A stretch of DNA of 64,000 nt from Paraprevotella clara YIT 11840 (GTDB lineage: Bacteria > Bacteroidota > Bacteroidia > Bacteroidales > Bacteroidaceae), in assembly GCF_000233955.1 (NCBI RefSeq), contig NZ_JH376616.1:186001-250000 (forward strand). The letters run 5' to 3'. The notes beneath the pieces were generated by a model. It did no database searches, was not told the DNA's origin, and was given only the letters and a program-made list of their open reading frames with translations. The position numbers and the translations under genes are program-made. Each line of letters starts with the position of its first letter. Within the stretch, counting starts at the first letter, position 1. Below, piece after piece: positions 29,685-38,247 of this stretch.

Positions 29685-29692
29685 TACATTTG
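29685..29692 (+). promoter_or_regulatory. -7 box of the MG2-like protein gene
   Basis: TACATTTG, an exact TAnnTTTG match. The expected transcription start near 29700 leaves a leader of about 45 nt to the ATG at 29746. Confidence 0.55.
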
Positions 29693-29745
29693 CACATAAG
29701 CATGAACCAACGGCTTTGCAAGACGAAACTCAAAAGAAAAACATC

Positions 29746-32478
29746 ATGAAAAGAATGCTACTTTGGCTGAATGCCATTTTCATCCTTTGCTCATCTTCTC
29801 CGGCGCAAAACTCAACCGATGTACCGGGCATAGACACTCTCGCCTCCCGTGTAAAACTTTTCGGAGAAACCCTACCACAAGAGAAAGTATACCTACATAT
29901 AGACAATACTTGCTATTTCGTGGGCGACACCATTTGGTACAAAGGCTACGTGACCCGCAGCGACAAAGGAACCCTCACGGACTTGAGCCGTATCCTATAC
30001 GTGGAATTGCTCACGCCGGACGGTTATCTGGTGGAACGCCAGCAACTGGAAATGCCGGACGGCACGGCGCACGGTGCTTTTCTGCTCACCGACTCCCTGT
30101 ACGCCGGATATTACGAACTGCGCGCCTATACGCGTTGGATGCTGAACTTCGGCCGTTACGAGCATCCTCACTCTCCTTACACCGAAGAGATGTTTTATAA
30201 TAAACAGATGGCCAAGGATTACTTTCGCGACTACGACAAGCTTTACTCACGCGTGTTTCCCGTATTCGACCGTCCGTCCTCTCCCGGCATTTACCCAAAA
30301 GACATGACGCTCCGCCCCCTGCGGCGATACTTCCGTGCGCGGAAAGGGAAACCGGACATGGACTTGAAATTCTATCCGGAAGGGGGCGCACTCGTGGCCG
30401 GACTACCCGGACACGTGGCCTTCGAACTGAACGACGAAAACGGACAGCATGTCGCAGCAGAAGTTACGATATACAATCGCCATAAGCAAATTATTGCACG
30501 TACACATACCGTCCATCGCGGACGCGGCACATTCGTCATCCCCCAAGTCTCAGCCGAAGAAAAATACAAAGCCGTATTCCGATACGGGAAATATGAATAT
30601 GAAGTGGAATTACCTGAGGTGGAAGATGCGGGATGTACGCTTCGCGTTACGCAAAACGACAGCCTGATCCATGCCCGGATAGAAAGTCACGGACTGCCTG
30701 ACGAGGAGGTCGGCCTGCAAATCCTACACGGTGGAGCCGTACAGGCTTTCACGACCTTAAAGCCGGACAGCCAAGGAAAAGCCTCAGCCGATATTCCAAC
30801 CGACAGTCTGGCTGAAGGGGTGAACCAAATGACCCTCTTCGACGGACGTGGACACATCTTGGCCGAGCGCCTTTTCTTCGTCAACCACCATGATCTTTCC
30901 CGTACACTACTGACCGTAAACAACGTAAAAAAAGAATATGCACCATTCGAGCCTATAGAAATACAACTGAAACTCCATACCTCCCTACCGGACTCTACCC
31001 GACTGTCCATTTCCGTACGTGACCACAGTACAGATGAATCGACCTATGACAACGGCACAATACTTACCGAAATGCTACTTTGCAGTGACCTGAAAGGCTT
31101 CGTGGAAGACCCGGGATATTATTTCGAGGCCGACGACAGTATCCACCGCCGCGACCTCGACCTGCTCATGCTCGTGCAGGGATGGCGGCGTTACGAATGG
31201 CGCGAGATGGCAGGTGTGGAACCGTTCCGCTTGAGTTTCCTCCCCGAACGGATGCAAACCCTGACCGGCAGCGTACATCCCACCTACTCGCTCCTGCCTG
31301 AAGCCGACTACGGCGATACTATCTACATCCCTGGGATGGGAAAAGAGCTTCCCCTCTACACCACAGCCGGCACGCCGTTTTCGCTGGACGACCTTTACGG
31401 CACGACTTACAGCGGCAAGATGAAAAAGGAAGTGACCGTGACGGCCACTTTCGCCCAAGGTACTGACATCGTGGAGGCCTCACAGGACACCAAAGGAGGG
31501 CGTTTCACCATGCTCTCCCCTATCCTGCACGGTGATTGCAGCCTCTTCCTGATAGCTACGGACTCTGCCAAATTCAACAAACGGAAGGAGAAACGGAATT
31601 ACAAGGAGTTTCACGACGAAGAAGCCTACCCGGACTATTATGTGAAGCAAGACCGCTTCTACCCCGTCTTCCCCAAGCCATACAGCTATTATCATGACGC
31701 CGTATTCGAGAACATGGAAGACAACTCATTCTTGCCGGACAGCCTGGTTTCGGGCACGCACCTCATGTCTGCCGTGACCGTACGCAACAAGCGCGGCGGC
31801 CTGCGCAAGCTCAACCTGAAGAAACCCACGCTCGTGGTGGATGCCTACGAGGCGTTCAATCTGGCCGCCGACTACGGTCTGAACTGCGGCATGTATGACT
31901 GGCGTACCTTCACCAAACAAGTCTGCACAGCCTACATCGGCGACATGAACCAGTCCCGTCATTACTTCATACAGGAACGTTACGACAGTCTGCCGCTCAA
32001 TCACAAGGACAAGACGTTACCCGTGGGAGTAGCCATCACCAACCAGACGGAAGCCGTACGCCGCAAATACCACAAGCTCTACAACCTGGACAAACTCTAC
32101 ATCTACACCGATTATTCCCCGCGCGAGGAAAACAGTTGGAAATACAGCGGCACAGACCAACCCGACGTGGTGGTGGACTACCGCCTCTTCCCGGGCGAAG
32201 CACGGCAATACACCTTTCGTGACCGCCGTTATCTCATGACGGGCTACTCCGTATGCAAGGACTTCTACCATCCAGACTATAGCCGGCGCCCCCTGCCTGG
32301 CACCGCAGACTATCGCCGTACACTATATTGGAATCCCGACGTGAAGTTCGATGCACAAGGAGAGGCACAACTACGTTTTTACAATAACGGGAAAAGGACG
32401 GCCCTATCCATAGATGCCGAAGGGATAACCCAGACAGGCCAACCAGCGACATCAACCCTCTCCCCTTCAACCAAATAG
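29746..32478 (+). CDS. Large secreted MG2/alpha-2-macroglobulin-like protein of unknown function
   Basis: 910 residues from the ATG at 29746. A TTG 30 bp earlier extends the frame, but the signal peptide (MKRMLLWLNAIFILCSSSPAQ) begins here. The region after it (EKVYLHIDNTCYFVGDTIWYKGYV) is the MG2-type beta-sandwich start found in many Bacteroidales surface proteins. Further beta-sandwich-like segments follow, including a stretch resembling a carboxypeptidase-regulatory domain at about 560-610. The C terminus (TLYWNPDVKFDAQGEAQLRFY) is typical of this group. No thioester motif, TonB plug or barrel is visible. It is likely periplasmic or on the cell surface, and its role is unknown. Confidence 0.82.
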   Translation: MKRMLLWLNAIFILCSSSPAQNSTDVPGIDTLASRVKLFGETLPQEKVYLHIDNTCYFVGDTIWYKGYVTRSDKGTLTDLSRILYVELLTPDGYLVERQQLEMPDGTAHGAFLLTDSLYAGYYELRAYTRWMLNFGRYEHPHSPYTEEMFYNKQMAKDYFRDYDKLYSRVFPVFDRPSSPGIYPKDMTLRPLRRYFRARKGKPDMDLKFYPEGGALVAGLPGHVAFELNDENGQHVAAEVTIYNRHKQIIARTHTVHRGRGTFVIPQVSAEEKYKAVFRYGKYEYEVELPEVEDAGCTLRVTQNDSLIHARIESHGLPDEEVGLQILHGGAVQAFTTLKPDSQGKASADIPTDSLAEGVNQMTLFDGRGHILAERLFFVNHHDLSRTLLTVNNVKKEYAPFEPIEIQLKLHTSLPDSTRLSISVRDHSTDESTYDNGTILTEMLLCSDLKGFVEDPGYYFEADDSIHRRDLDLLMLVQGWRRYEWREMAGVEPFRLSFLPERMQTLTGSVHPTYSLLPEADYGDTIYIPGMGKELPLYTTAGTPFSLDDLYGTTYSGKMKKEVTVTATFAQGTDIVEASQDTKGGRFTMLSPILHGDCSLFLIATDSAKFNKRKEKRNYKEFHDEEAYPDYYVKQDRFYPVFPKPYSYYHDAVFENMEDNSFLPDSLVSGTHLMSAVTVRNKRGGLRKLNLKKPTLVVDAYEAFNLAADYGLNCGMYDWRTFTKQVCTAYIGDMNQSRHYFIQERYDSLPLNHKDKTLPVGVAITNQTEAVRRKYHKLYNLDKLYIYTDYSPREENSWKYSGTDQPDVVVDYRLFPGEARQYTFRDRRYLMTGYSVCKDFYHPDYSRRPLPGTADYRRTLYWNPDVKFDAQGEAQLRFYNNGKRTALSIDAEGITQTGQPATSTLSPSTK

Positions 32479-32525
32479 ACCATTTCTACTCCTTATAAGA
32501 ACACCGTTACCCTAAAATTAAGTCA

Positions 32526-32533
32526 TATCTTTG
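32526..32533 (+). promoter_or_regulatory. -7 box deciding the start of the phosphatidyltransferase gene
   Basis: TATCTTTG, an exact -7 match. It overlaps an in-frame TTG at 32531, so translation cannot begin there and the ATG at 32573 is preferred. Confidence 0.6.
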
Positions 32534-32572
32534 CAAGACATTCATATTTTTTACACAGATAAAAATGCAACA

Positions 32573-33265
32573 ATGGGAAAAGAATCAGCAGAAAGAATTC
32601 AAACCTCCATTCTTAGCAAAGCAGAGAAAAAAGCACTTGTGTGGTTAGCTCAGAGACAACCCGAATGGATGACCTCGGACACATTGACTTATATCGGCGT
32701 ATTGGGTACAGTGGTTTATGCCATAGGAGGCTGGTTGTCGAATACAGATATAAGATATTTGTGGCTTTCGTCGTTCGGACTGGTACTTCATTGGTACGGC
32801 GACAGCCTGGACGGCACACTGGCACGCTTCCGTAATACCCAACGGCCGATATACGGCTTTTTCATCGACCATACGCTCGACGCTGTCACCACCTGCCTCA
32901 TCTTCCTCGGCGCCGGTCTCTCTCCTATGTTTCGTATGGATGTGGCGTTAGCAGCATTAGCCGGTTATTTGAGCCTCTCCATATACACTTACGTCTGCAC
33001 CATCGTCAAAGAAGAATTCTGTCTGACGTACGGCAAACTCGGTCCTACCGAATTCCGTTTACTGCTCATACTTTTAAACATACTCTACATGTACACATCA
33101 TGGTCCGAATGGCGTATCAACTGGTATGGTCTTGAATGGGGCATTTTCGATATCTTAGGAATCATCATTACCATTATCCTTTTCAGTATCTACATTGCCC
33201 AATTCATCAAAGACCGTGCTGCATTTGCCAAGCAAGACCCTCTCAAACCCCACAACAAACGATAA
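32573..33265 (+). CDS. CDP-alcohol phosphatidyltransferase family membrane protein
   Basis: 230 residues with about six membrane helices. The family motif is complete as D-x2-DG-x2-AR-x9-G-x3-D-x3-D (beginning DSLDGTLAR and ending GFFIDHTLD), which binds CDP and the catalytic metal. It should join a CDP-activated lipid to an alcohol or polyol acceptor in the inner membrane. The acceptor cannot be read from the sequence, so phosphatidylglycerophosphate, inositol or other products are all possible. It converges on the acyl-lipid operon starting at 33364. Confidence 0.88.
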   Translation: MGKESAERIQTSILSKAEKKALVWLAQRQPEWMTSDTLTYIGVLGTVVYAIGGWLSNTDIRYLWLSSFGLVLHWYGDSLDGTLARFRNTQRPIYGFFIDHTLDAVTTCLIFLGAGLSPMFRMDVALAALAGYLSLSIYTYVCTIVKEEFCLTYGKLGPTEFRLLLILLNILYMYTSWSEWRINWYGLEWGIFDILGIIITIILFSIYIAQFIKDRAAFAKQDPLKPHNKR

Positions 33266-33303
33266 TAGAGAAACTGAAATATAGCAGCCGCAGGCTGTAC
33301 CTT

Positions 33304-33344
33304 AAAACGGCAAGCCATTGCACCTACAAAGGCTTGCCGTTTTT
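33304..33344. terminator. Bidirectional terminator between convergent operons
   Basis: AAAACGGCAAGCC (33304-33316) and GGCTTGCCGTTTT (33331-33343/4) form 13-bp arms around a 14-nt loop, with A and T runs on the two sides. It serves the phosphatidyltransferase gene and the minus-strand operon alike. Confidence 0.85.
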
Positions 33345-33363
33345 CTACCTCTTCCGCGCTCGC

Positions 33364-35922
33364 TCAAAACGAGAGACTCATCGTACAACGTATGCCTCTC
33401 TTTTGTATTCCCGAATGATCGCGATAGTTCAAACGCCATACATAATCAAGGCGCATGAACTTGAAAATGTTTTCGATACCGACACTGGCTTCCATGTAAG
33501 GCGCACGCCCCATCACGCCGGAACCAACCGGAAAAGCATACAACCCCTCTCCCGTTTTCATCGGATTGTTCTTGTCCGTCAAATGCCCCCACAAACCCCT
33601 GAAGCAAAGCACTTCCCTCCATTTTAATTTTTTGATGAGAGGAAGGCGGTTCAATATCAACCCGTTCATATAATACGTCACATCCCACGAGATGTATTCA
33701 TCATTGATGAACTCTATGGCATTCATGTTCGTATAAGCTTCCGGCTGAATCGTATAAGTCAGATTGGCATTCGGCAAAATCAACAAGGGATAAGGCACTT
33801 TGTTCCACACCTTTCCCGCCTTACCTATCACATCTACAAAACCAAAAGCCGAAAACCACAAACGTTTCTGTATGCCTAACTCCGTACGATGGTAATCATA
33901 TGAAGAACCTAAAAAACCCTTTTTCGACATGGTATGTTCCAGATTAAAAATCAAGGCATCATACGTAATCGGTATTCGTTCATCATGGGTTTGATAAAAC
34001 TTCTCATTCTTACCATAACGGAATTTCAGTTCCAGTTCCGTCATGTCATACTTTCTCACAGGCGTCACGGCTCCGTCGGCACCTATACGGTCGAACTGGG
34101 CATAATCCGTAGCATATTCGCGGAAGTTACGAATGACAGCGTTGTACGATATACCGTTATAATGCTCGCGGCTGTACGTCAATTCGGCATTACGCAAATA
34201 CGTTGCCCGCGTGTCTTTCTTCCGCTTGATAGCCAAAAGCACATTATCCTTACTGGTATACATGTACTGCTGCCCCAGTTTGTTGATGTCATACATGTAT
34301 TCGAAACGAAGCGAGTGCATGGGAAATTCTTTTCGGTACGTCTTGCGGTCGTTGAACGAATATTCCACCAAAGCATCATACTTCATCTTGTTATCCCTCG
34401 TTCCGTATGCCGCATACCCCTCTACGAACCAATTCTTACTCAACTGAGGGGTCGTAGCCCCTCCCACACGGAAACGAGCTCCTTCGATGGCATTACCATT
34501 GATCGTGGAATTCATCGGGCCAAACTCAAACTTGTTCTTGTCCGGCACCTTACTTGTAGGAATATACCCCGACACCAAAACAGAAACCACTTTCTCCGTC
34601 ACGGCAAAAATAGGCACAGAGCGTAATTTTGCCATCAGTTTCTCCATAGAGTTCGGATTCCTTTGGACAGCCTCTTGCGGACGAACTTCTTCCCAAAAAT
34701 CCTCCGTACGGCTGTAAGCCTCTTTTTGTGTAATAACCGGTGCGCTCTCCTTGAATATTTGCTCTTGCCTGCCTTCCGGTACCTCAAACGACTGATGGGT
34801 ATATACATTCAAACGCCTCGCATAAAAACCTTTCGACTTCTCGCTCAACTTAAAATCCACGCTGATGTCGTCTTTCGTAATCACACGGGTACTGTCCGGT
34901 CCGCGTTCAAAGTCTTGTTCGATAGTCATTCTGGAAATAAAATTCAGATTGATATCCTGTGCCACGTTGAGTATGGCTTTACGGACAAAATAAGCAGAGT
35001 CCAACGTAACATACAAGTGCCCAGTAAAACCAAACGACTCGGACGCGAAAGGAACGAAAGCCAAGTCCGCACACCTGTCACCCTCCACATCCAATGTATC
35101 GAGCAAGTAATATTTATAAAAGGTCGGCCCAATAGAAGAAAGAGGACTCACAAAACGTTGCAAAAACAAAGGTATATTGTTTTGATAAATATCGACTTCA
35201 CGAAAGACTTCATTCAGAAACTGCTGTACCCCGTCACGCGAAAAGACCTCATCCACTCCGGACGATTTGTTTCCCTTCACCACAGTCTTCTCCGACCTCG
35301 GGTCGCGACGGTAATACACGGTCTGCGCTTTTTCCTTTACCGAAATCGGAAGAATCGTCGTACCGACATCCAACGTATCTACAAATTCTGACAGGAAATC
35401 GAACTTCCCTGTTTTTCCGTCCTTCTTCGGTTTCGGCTTATAATCGTTTTTCGCTATCACAATCTTTTCATACTGATCGTAACGGAAGTAATCGCGGTTA
35501 CGTGGGTCGTTATCGTCTCTTCGAGCAATAACCTGCCTTACGAAAGCCACAGCCGGGTTTTCTTTCCTCCTATACTTCTCCCTTCTCGGCTTTACCGTCA
35601 CTTCGTGCAAGGCTATCTCACTTTCCCGCATTCGGATCTTTAAATTATTGGTTCTTCCCGGTAACACCTTCAGGTGTTGGGTGTCGTATCCCATATAAAC
35701 GACTTCCAGCACTTTTCCCGGCGTACGGGTGGAAAGAGAAAAGTGCCCGCCGATATCGGTCGTAGTACCGATATTCGTCCCTTTAAACACAATCGTGACA
35801 GAAGGCAGGGCTTCTCCCGTAACCGAATCGGTAACAATGCCTTTTACTATCGTATGCTGACCGCAAGCCATACCCACCCCAAACGTCAGGCACAGCCACA
35901 TGAAAATAATTCTTTTTCCCAT
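33364..35922 (-). CDS. DUF5686 outer-membrane protein with carboxypeptidase-regulatory N-terminal domain
   Basis: 852 residues with a signal peptide (MGKRIIFMWLCLTFGVGMACG). Residues about 24-110 form a carboxypeptidase-D regulatory-like domain (VKGIVTDSVTGEALPSVTI, GTNIGTTTDIGGHFSLS), as seen in TonB-linked proteins. The rest matches the DUF5686 type. The C-terminal 400 residues have beta-strand patterns with many Tyr and Arg and end in ...CTMSLSF, with a terminal Phe as in outer-membrane barrels. It is the last gene of the lipid-like operon, 54 bp after the flippase-like gene, and could help place or hold the operon product in the outer membrane. That role is inference. Confidence 0.85.
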   Translation of the reverse strand: MGKRIIFMWLCLTFGVGMACGQHTIVKGIVTDSVTGEALPSVTIVFKGTNIGTTTDIGGHFSLSTRTPGKVLEVVYMGYDTQHLKVLPGRTNNLKIRMRESEIALHEVTVKPRREKYRRKENPAVAFVRQVIARRDDNDPRNRDYFRYDQYEKIVIAKNDYKPKPKKDGKTGKFDFLSEFVDTLDVGTTILPISVKEKAQTVYYRRDPRSEKTVVKGNKSSGVDEVFSRDGVQQFLNEVFREVDIYQNNIPLFLQRFVSPLSSIGPTFYKYYLLDTLDVEGDRCADLAFVPFASESFGFTGHLYVTLDSAYFVRKAILNVAQDINLNFISRMTIEQDFERGPDSTRVITKDDISVDFKLSEKSKGFYARRLNVYTHQSFEVPEGRQEQIFKESAPVITQKEAYSRTEDFWEEVRPQEAVQRNPNSMEKLMAKLRSVPIFAVTEKVVSVLVSGYIPTSKVPDKNKFEFGPMNSTINGNAIEGARFRVGGATTPQLSKNWFVEGYAAYGTRDNKMKYDALVEYSFNDRKTYRKEFPMHSLRFEYMYDINKLGQQYMYTSKDNVLLAIKRKKDTRATYLRNAELTYSREHYNGISYNAVIRNFREYATDYAQFDRIGADGAVTPVRKYDMTELELKFRYGKNEKFYQTHDERIPITYDALIFNLEHTMSKKGFLGSSYDYHRTELGIQKRLWFSAFGFVDVIGKAGKVWNKVPYPLLILPNANLTYTIQPEAYTNMNAIEFINDEYISWDVTYYMNGLILNRLPLIKKLKWREVLCFRGLWGHLTDKNNPMKTGEGLYAFPVGSGVMGRAPYMEASVGIENIFKFMRLDYVWRLNYRDHSGIQKRGIRCTMSLSF

Positions 35923-35976
35923 AAACCTAATACCTTATCTTAAACCTTATCTCTTTGCCCGACTATACCTGTCCCG

Positions 35977-37038
35977 TCATCCGGTATGCTCCTCATTCCC
36001 GTCCGGCACGGACACTCCGGTACCCACCTTCATCAACAACAACCCGACAGAAGCCCAGAACAATTCCCGCACCCGGCTGATAATACTTACAAACATACCG
36101 ATGCCTTCCCCCATTCCCATTTGAGCCACAGACAGGGCAAAGCCCCCCTCGCGCCCTCCCAACTGCAACGGAAGGAATCCCAGTATATTGGCGAAGAGCG
36201 AAGTAAAAGCTAAAATCAGAAAGGAATGGAAAAACGTCAACGTATATCCGCTCACTCCTCCTCCGCCATCTATACCAAACAAGACCAACATGAAAAAAAT
36301 CTCAAAACTCTGGCAGAAGCGCCCGATATATTCCAAAGCGAAACTTCCAAAGAAAGAACGCTTGTTCTGATTCTGTAATTCAGCGATTTGCCGGTCTATC
36401 TTTTGCAAATCCTCCAAATGGCGCTCCATAAAACGTCCTCCCCAACCACGTAAACCGGGTATCTTACTCAACAAACGAACCAATTTAACCGTCATTCCGT
36501 TTTTGTATCCTTTAATGAAAAGATAGATACCTCCCCAACAGAAAGCAGCAATGAGTCCCAATACAATCCCCATTCCGCTATTTATCGGCACATCCCCCAT
36601 CAAAGCCATGACACAATAAACCACGACCCCCGTTACCCAAAACCAGAAATGGGCAAAAATGTGCATCATGGCAAAAAGTATCACGGTGGAAGTAGCCCGT
36701 TGCACACCGATGTATTTTGAAAGCTCCATAATACGGTAAGCCTCTCCGCCCAGCAGTCCTACCGGAGTGGCATAGTTCAACGCAAAACCGGAAACCGTCA
36801 ATTTCAACAACTGCATGAAGCCCACTGTGCAAGGCCCTCCTCCCTGGATAATGACCCTCCACGCCCATGCGTTCATGAGATAAAGCACACACCACAGCCC
36901 CAATATGGCCGCCAGCCAATAACCGGCCTTCGTAATGTATTCCCACAATTCGGTAAGGCTTACGTCGAAAGAGAAAAACATTACGACGACGGCTATCATG
37001 CCTATTCCGAAAAACAAATTGTTCAATCGTTTTCTCAT
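35977..37038 (-). CDS. Flippase-like integral membrane protein (LPG synthase TM / UPF0104 type)
   Basis: 353 residues with about eight membrane helices, of the lysylphosphatidylglycerol synthase transmembrane family. Recognisable parts are the N-terminal helix (NNLFFGIGMIAVVVMFFSF), ALNYATPVGLLGGEAYR at about 92-108 and LPLQLGGREGGFALS near the C terminus. Relatives include the MprF flippase part and proteins thought to move lipids across the membrane. It lies between the thioesterase and DUF5686 genes, 18 bp after the former, so translocation of the operon's lipid product is a reasonable guess. Confidence 0.9.
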   Translation of the reverse strand: MRKRLNNLFFGIGMIAVVVMFFSFDVSLTELWEYITKAGYWLAAILGLWCVLYLMNAWAWRVIIQGGGPCTVGFMQLLKLTVSGFALNYATPVGLLGGEAYRIMELSKYIGVQRATSTVILFAMMHIFAHFWFWVTGVVVYCVMALMGDVPINSGMGIVLGLIAAFCWGGIYLFIKGYKNGMTVKLVRLLSKIPGLRGWGGRFMERHLEDLQKIDRQIAELQNQNKRSFFGSFALEYIGRFCQSFEIFFMLVLFGIDGGGGVSGYTLTFFHSFLILAFTSLFANILGFLPLQLGGREGGFALSVAQMGMGEGIGMFVSIISRVRELFWASVGLLLMKVGTGVSVPDGNEEHTG

Positions 37039-37056
37039 ACCTGTCAGTTCTTCGTC

Positions 37057-37500
37057 TTAGGGATGATTATCGTTCTGTTCCCTATATCTCGCCTGCCACT
37101 CCTTATAGTAATCGGGCGAGTCCACCATAAGCATACCTTCCGTATCGATGAACAACTGCACCGTACTTCCTTCCGCGCACAAGATTCCATCCGCCTCACG
37201 GTAAACTTTATATTCGAAATCCAACCGTGCACCGGGACGGTATACATAACGTGTATGCACCACCGCCACATCGTCCAGCACCAATGGAGCATAGAACCTC
37301 AGGTGCAGGTCGTAAATCGGAGCGTAGATACCGGACCGCTGCATGTCGGCATACCCTATGCCCGGATAATGCCGGCCGAAAGACTCCCGTCCATCCTCAA
37401 AGTAAGTGACGTAAGCCCCATGCCAGACCCTCCGCATCGAATCAATCTCATTGAACTTCACCCTTACGCGGCAAACATCTTCAAGTCCGTCCATCAGCAT
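37057..37500 (-). CDS. Hotdog-fold acyl thioesterase (4HBT/YbgC type)
   Basis: 147 residues. The active-site region (VRVKFNEIDSMRRVWHGAYVT) has the expected Asp at about residue 18-20, followed by the helix carrying YFEDGRESF, as in 4-hydroxybenzoyl-CoA thioesterase relatives. It probably releases the acyl chain from the carrier protein or from CoA. It lies 18 bp after the ketoreductase and 18 bp before the flippase-like gene, in line with coordinated expression. Confidence 0.88.
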   Translation of the reverse strand: MLMDGLEDVCRVRVKFNEIDSMRRVWHGAYVTYFEDGRESFGRHYPGIGYADMQRSGIYAPIYDLHLRFYAPLVLDDVAVVHTRYVYRPGARLDFEYKVYREADGILCAEGSTVQLFIDTEGMLMVDSPDYYKEWQARYREQNDNHP

Positions 37501-37518
37501 AAGAAATATAGAAACCTA

Positions 37519-38247
37519 TTACGTATAAAGACCTCCGTTAACGGCTATCACTTCGCCGGTAATATAACCGGCATCCCGGGAAACCAGAAAACCGACAAGG
37601 CCCGCCACTTCTTCCGGCATCCCGAAACGGCCCACCGGAATGGTTTTCTTTAGAGCGGCCTCATCCAGCCCCTCCACCATGTCCGTCCGGATAAAACCGG
37701 GTGCCACGGCATTCACCGTCACATTTTTCCGCGCCACCTCCTGAGCCAAAGCCTTTGTAGCTGCAATGATTCCTCCCTTTGCCGCAGAATAGTTCGCCTG
37801 CCCCGGCATACCTCTCAATCCGCTCACGCTCGCCATGTTGACGATACGCCCGAACTTATGTACCAACATAGGCTGCAGCAAAGGTTGCGTCACATTGTAA
37901 AATCCACCCAAGCCGGTACCCAACACGCTATCCCAATCTTCCCCAGGCATGAACACCATCAGGTTGTCGCGACGCACACCCGCATTGTTCACCAGCACTT
38001 CTATGTATTCTTCCGGATGCTTCTCCATCCAAGCCTCAAGCACGGCAGAGACCTGCACACGGTTTCCTACATCGAATTTCAGGACTTCACCGTCCTGCCC
38101 TTCTTGACGTACCAACTCCAACGTGTGCTCTGCCTCATCGGTCCGGTTCACACAGTTGACCAACACGTGGTAGCCCATACGGGCCAGTCTCACACAGACA
38201 GCCCGCCCTATTCCGCGGCTGCCCCCTGTCACTAAAGCATATTTCAT
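37519..38247 (-). CDS. 3-oxoacyl-ACP reductase (FabG-like SDR) of the acyl operon
   Basis: 242 residues. It has the NADPH-binding TGGSRGIGRAV at 7-17, NNAGVRRD at 87-94, and the catalytic triad S140, Y153 and K157 (YSAAK). The fourth catalytic residue, the Asn of the usual TNL motif, is Gly here (TGLGGF at 111-116), an unusual change. It should reduce beta-keto groups on the acyl carrier protein. Its start overlaps the oxidoreductase stop by 4 bp. A C-terminal AVNGGLYT matches the FabG end. Confidence 0.92.
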   Translation of the reverse strand: MKYALVTGGSRGIGRAVCVRLARMGYHVLVNCVNRTDEAEHTLELVRQEGQDGEVLKFDVGNRVQVSAVLEAWMEKHPEEYIEVLVNNAGVRRDNLMVFMPGEDWDSVLGTGLGGFYNVTQPLLQPMLVHKFGRIVNMASVSGLRGMPGQANYSAAKGGIIAATKALAQEVARKNVTVNAVAPGFIRTDMVEGLDEAALKKTIPVGRFGMPEEVAGLVGFLVSRDAGYITGEVIAVNGGLYT

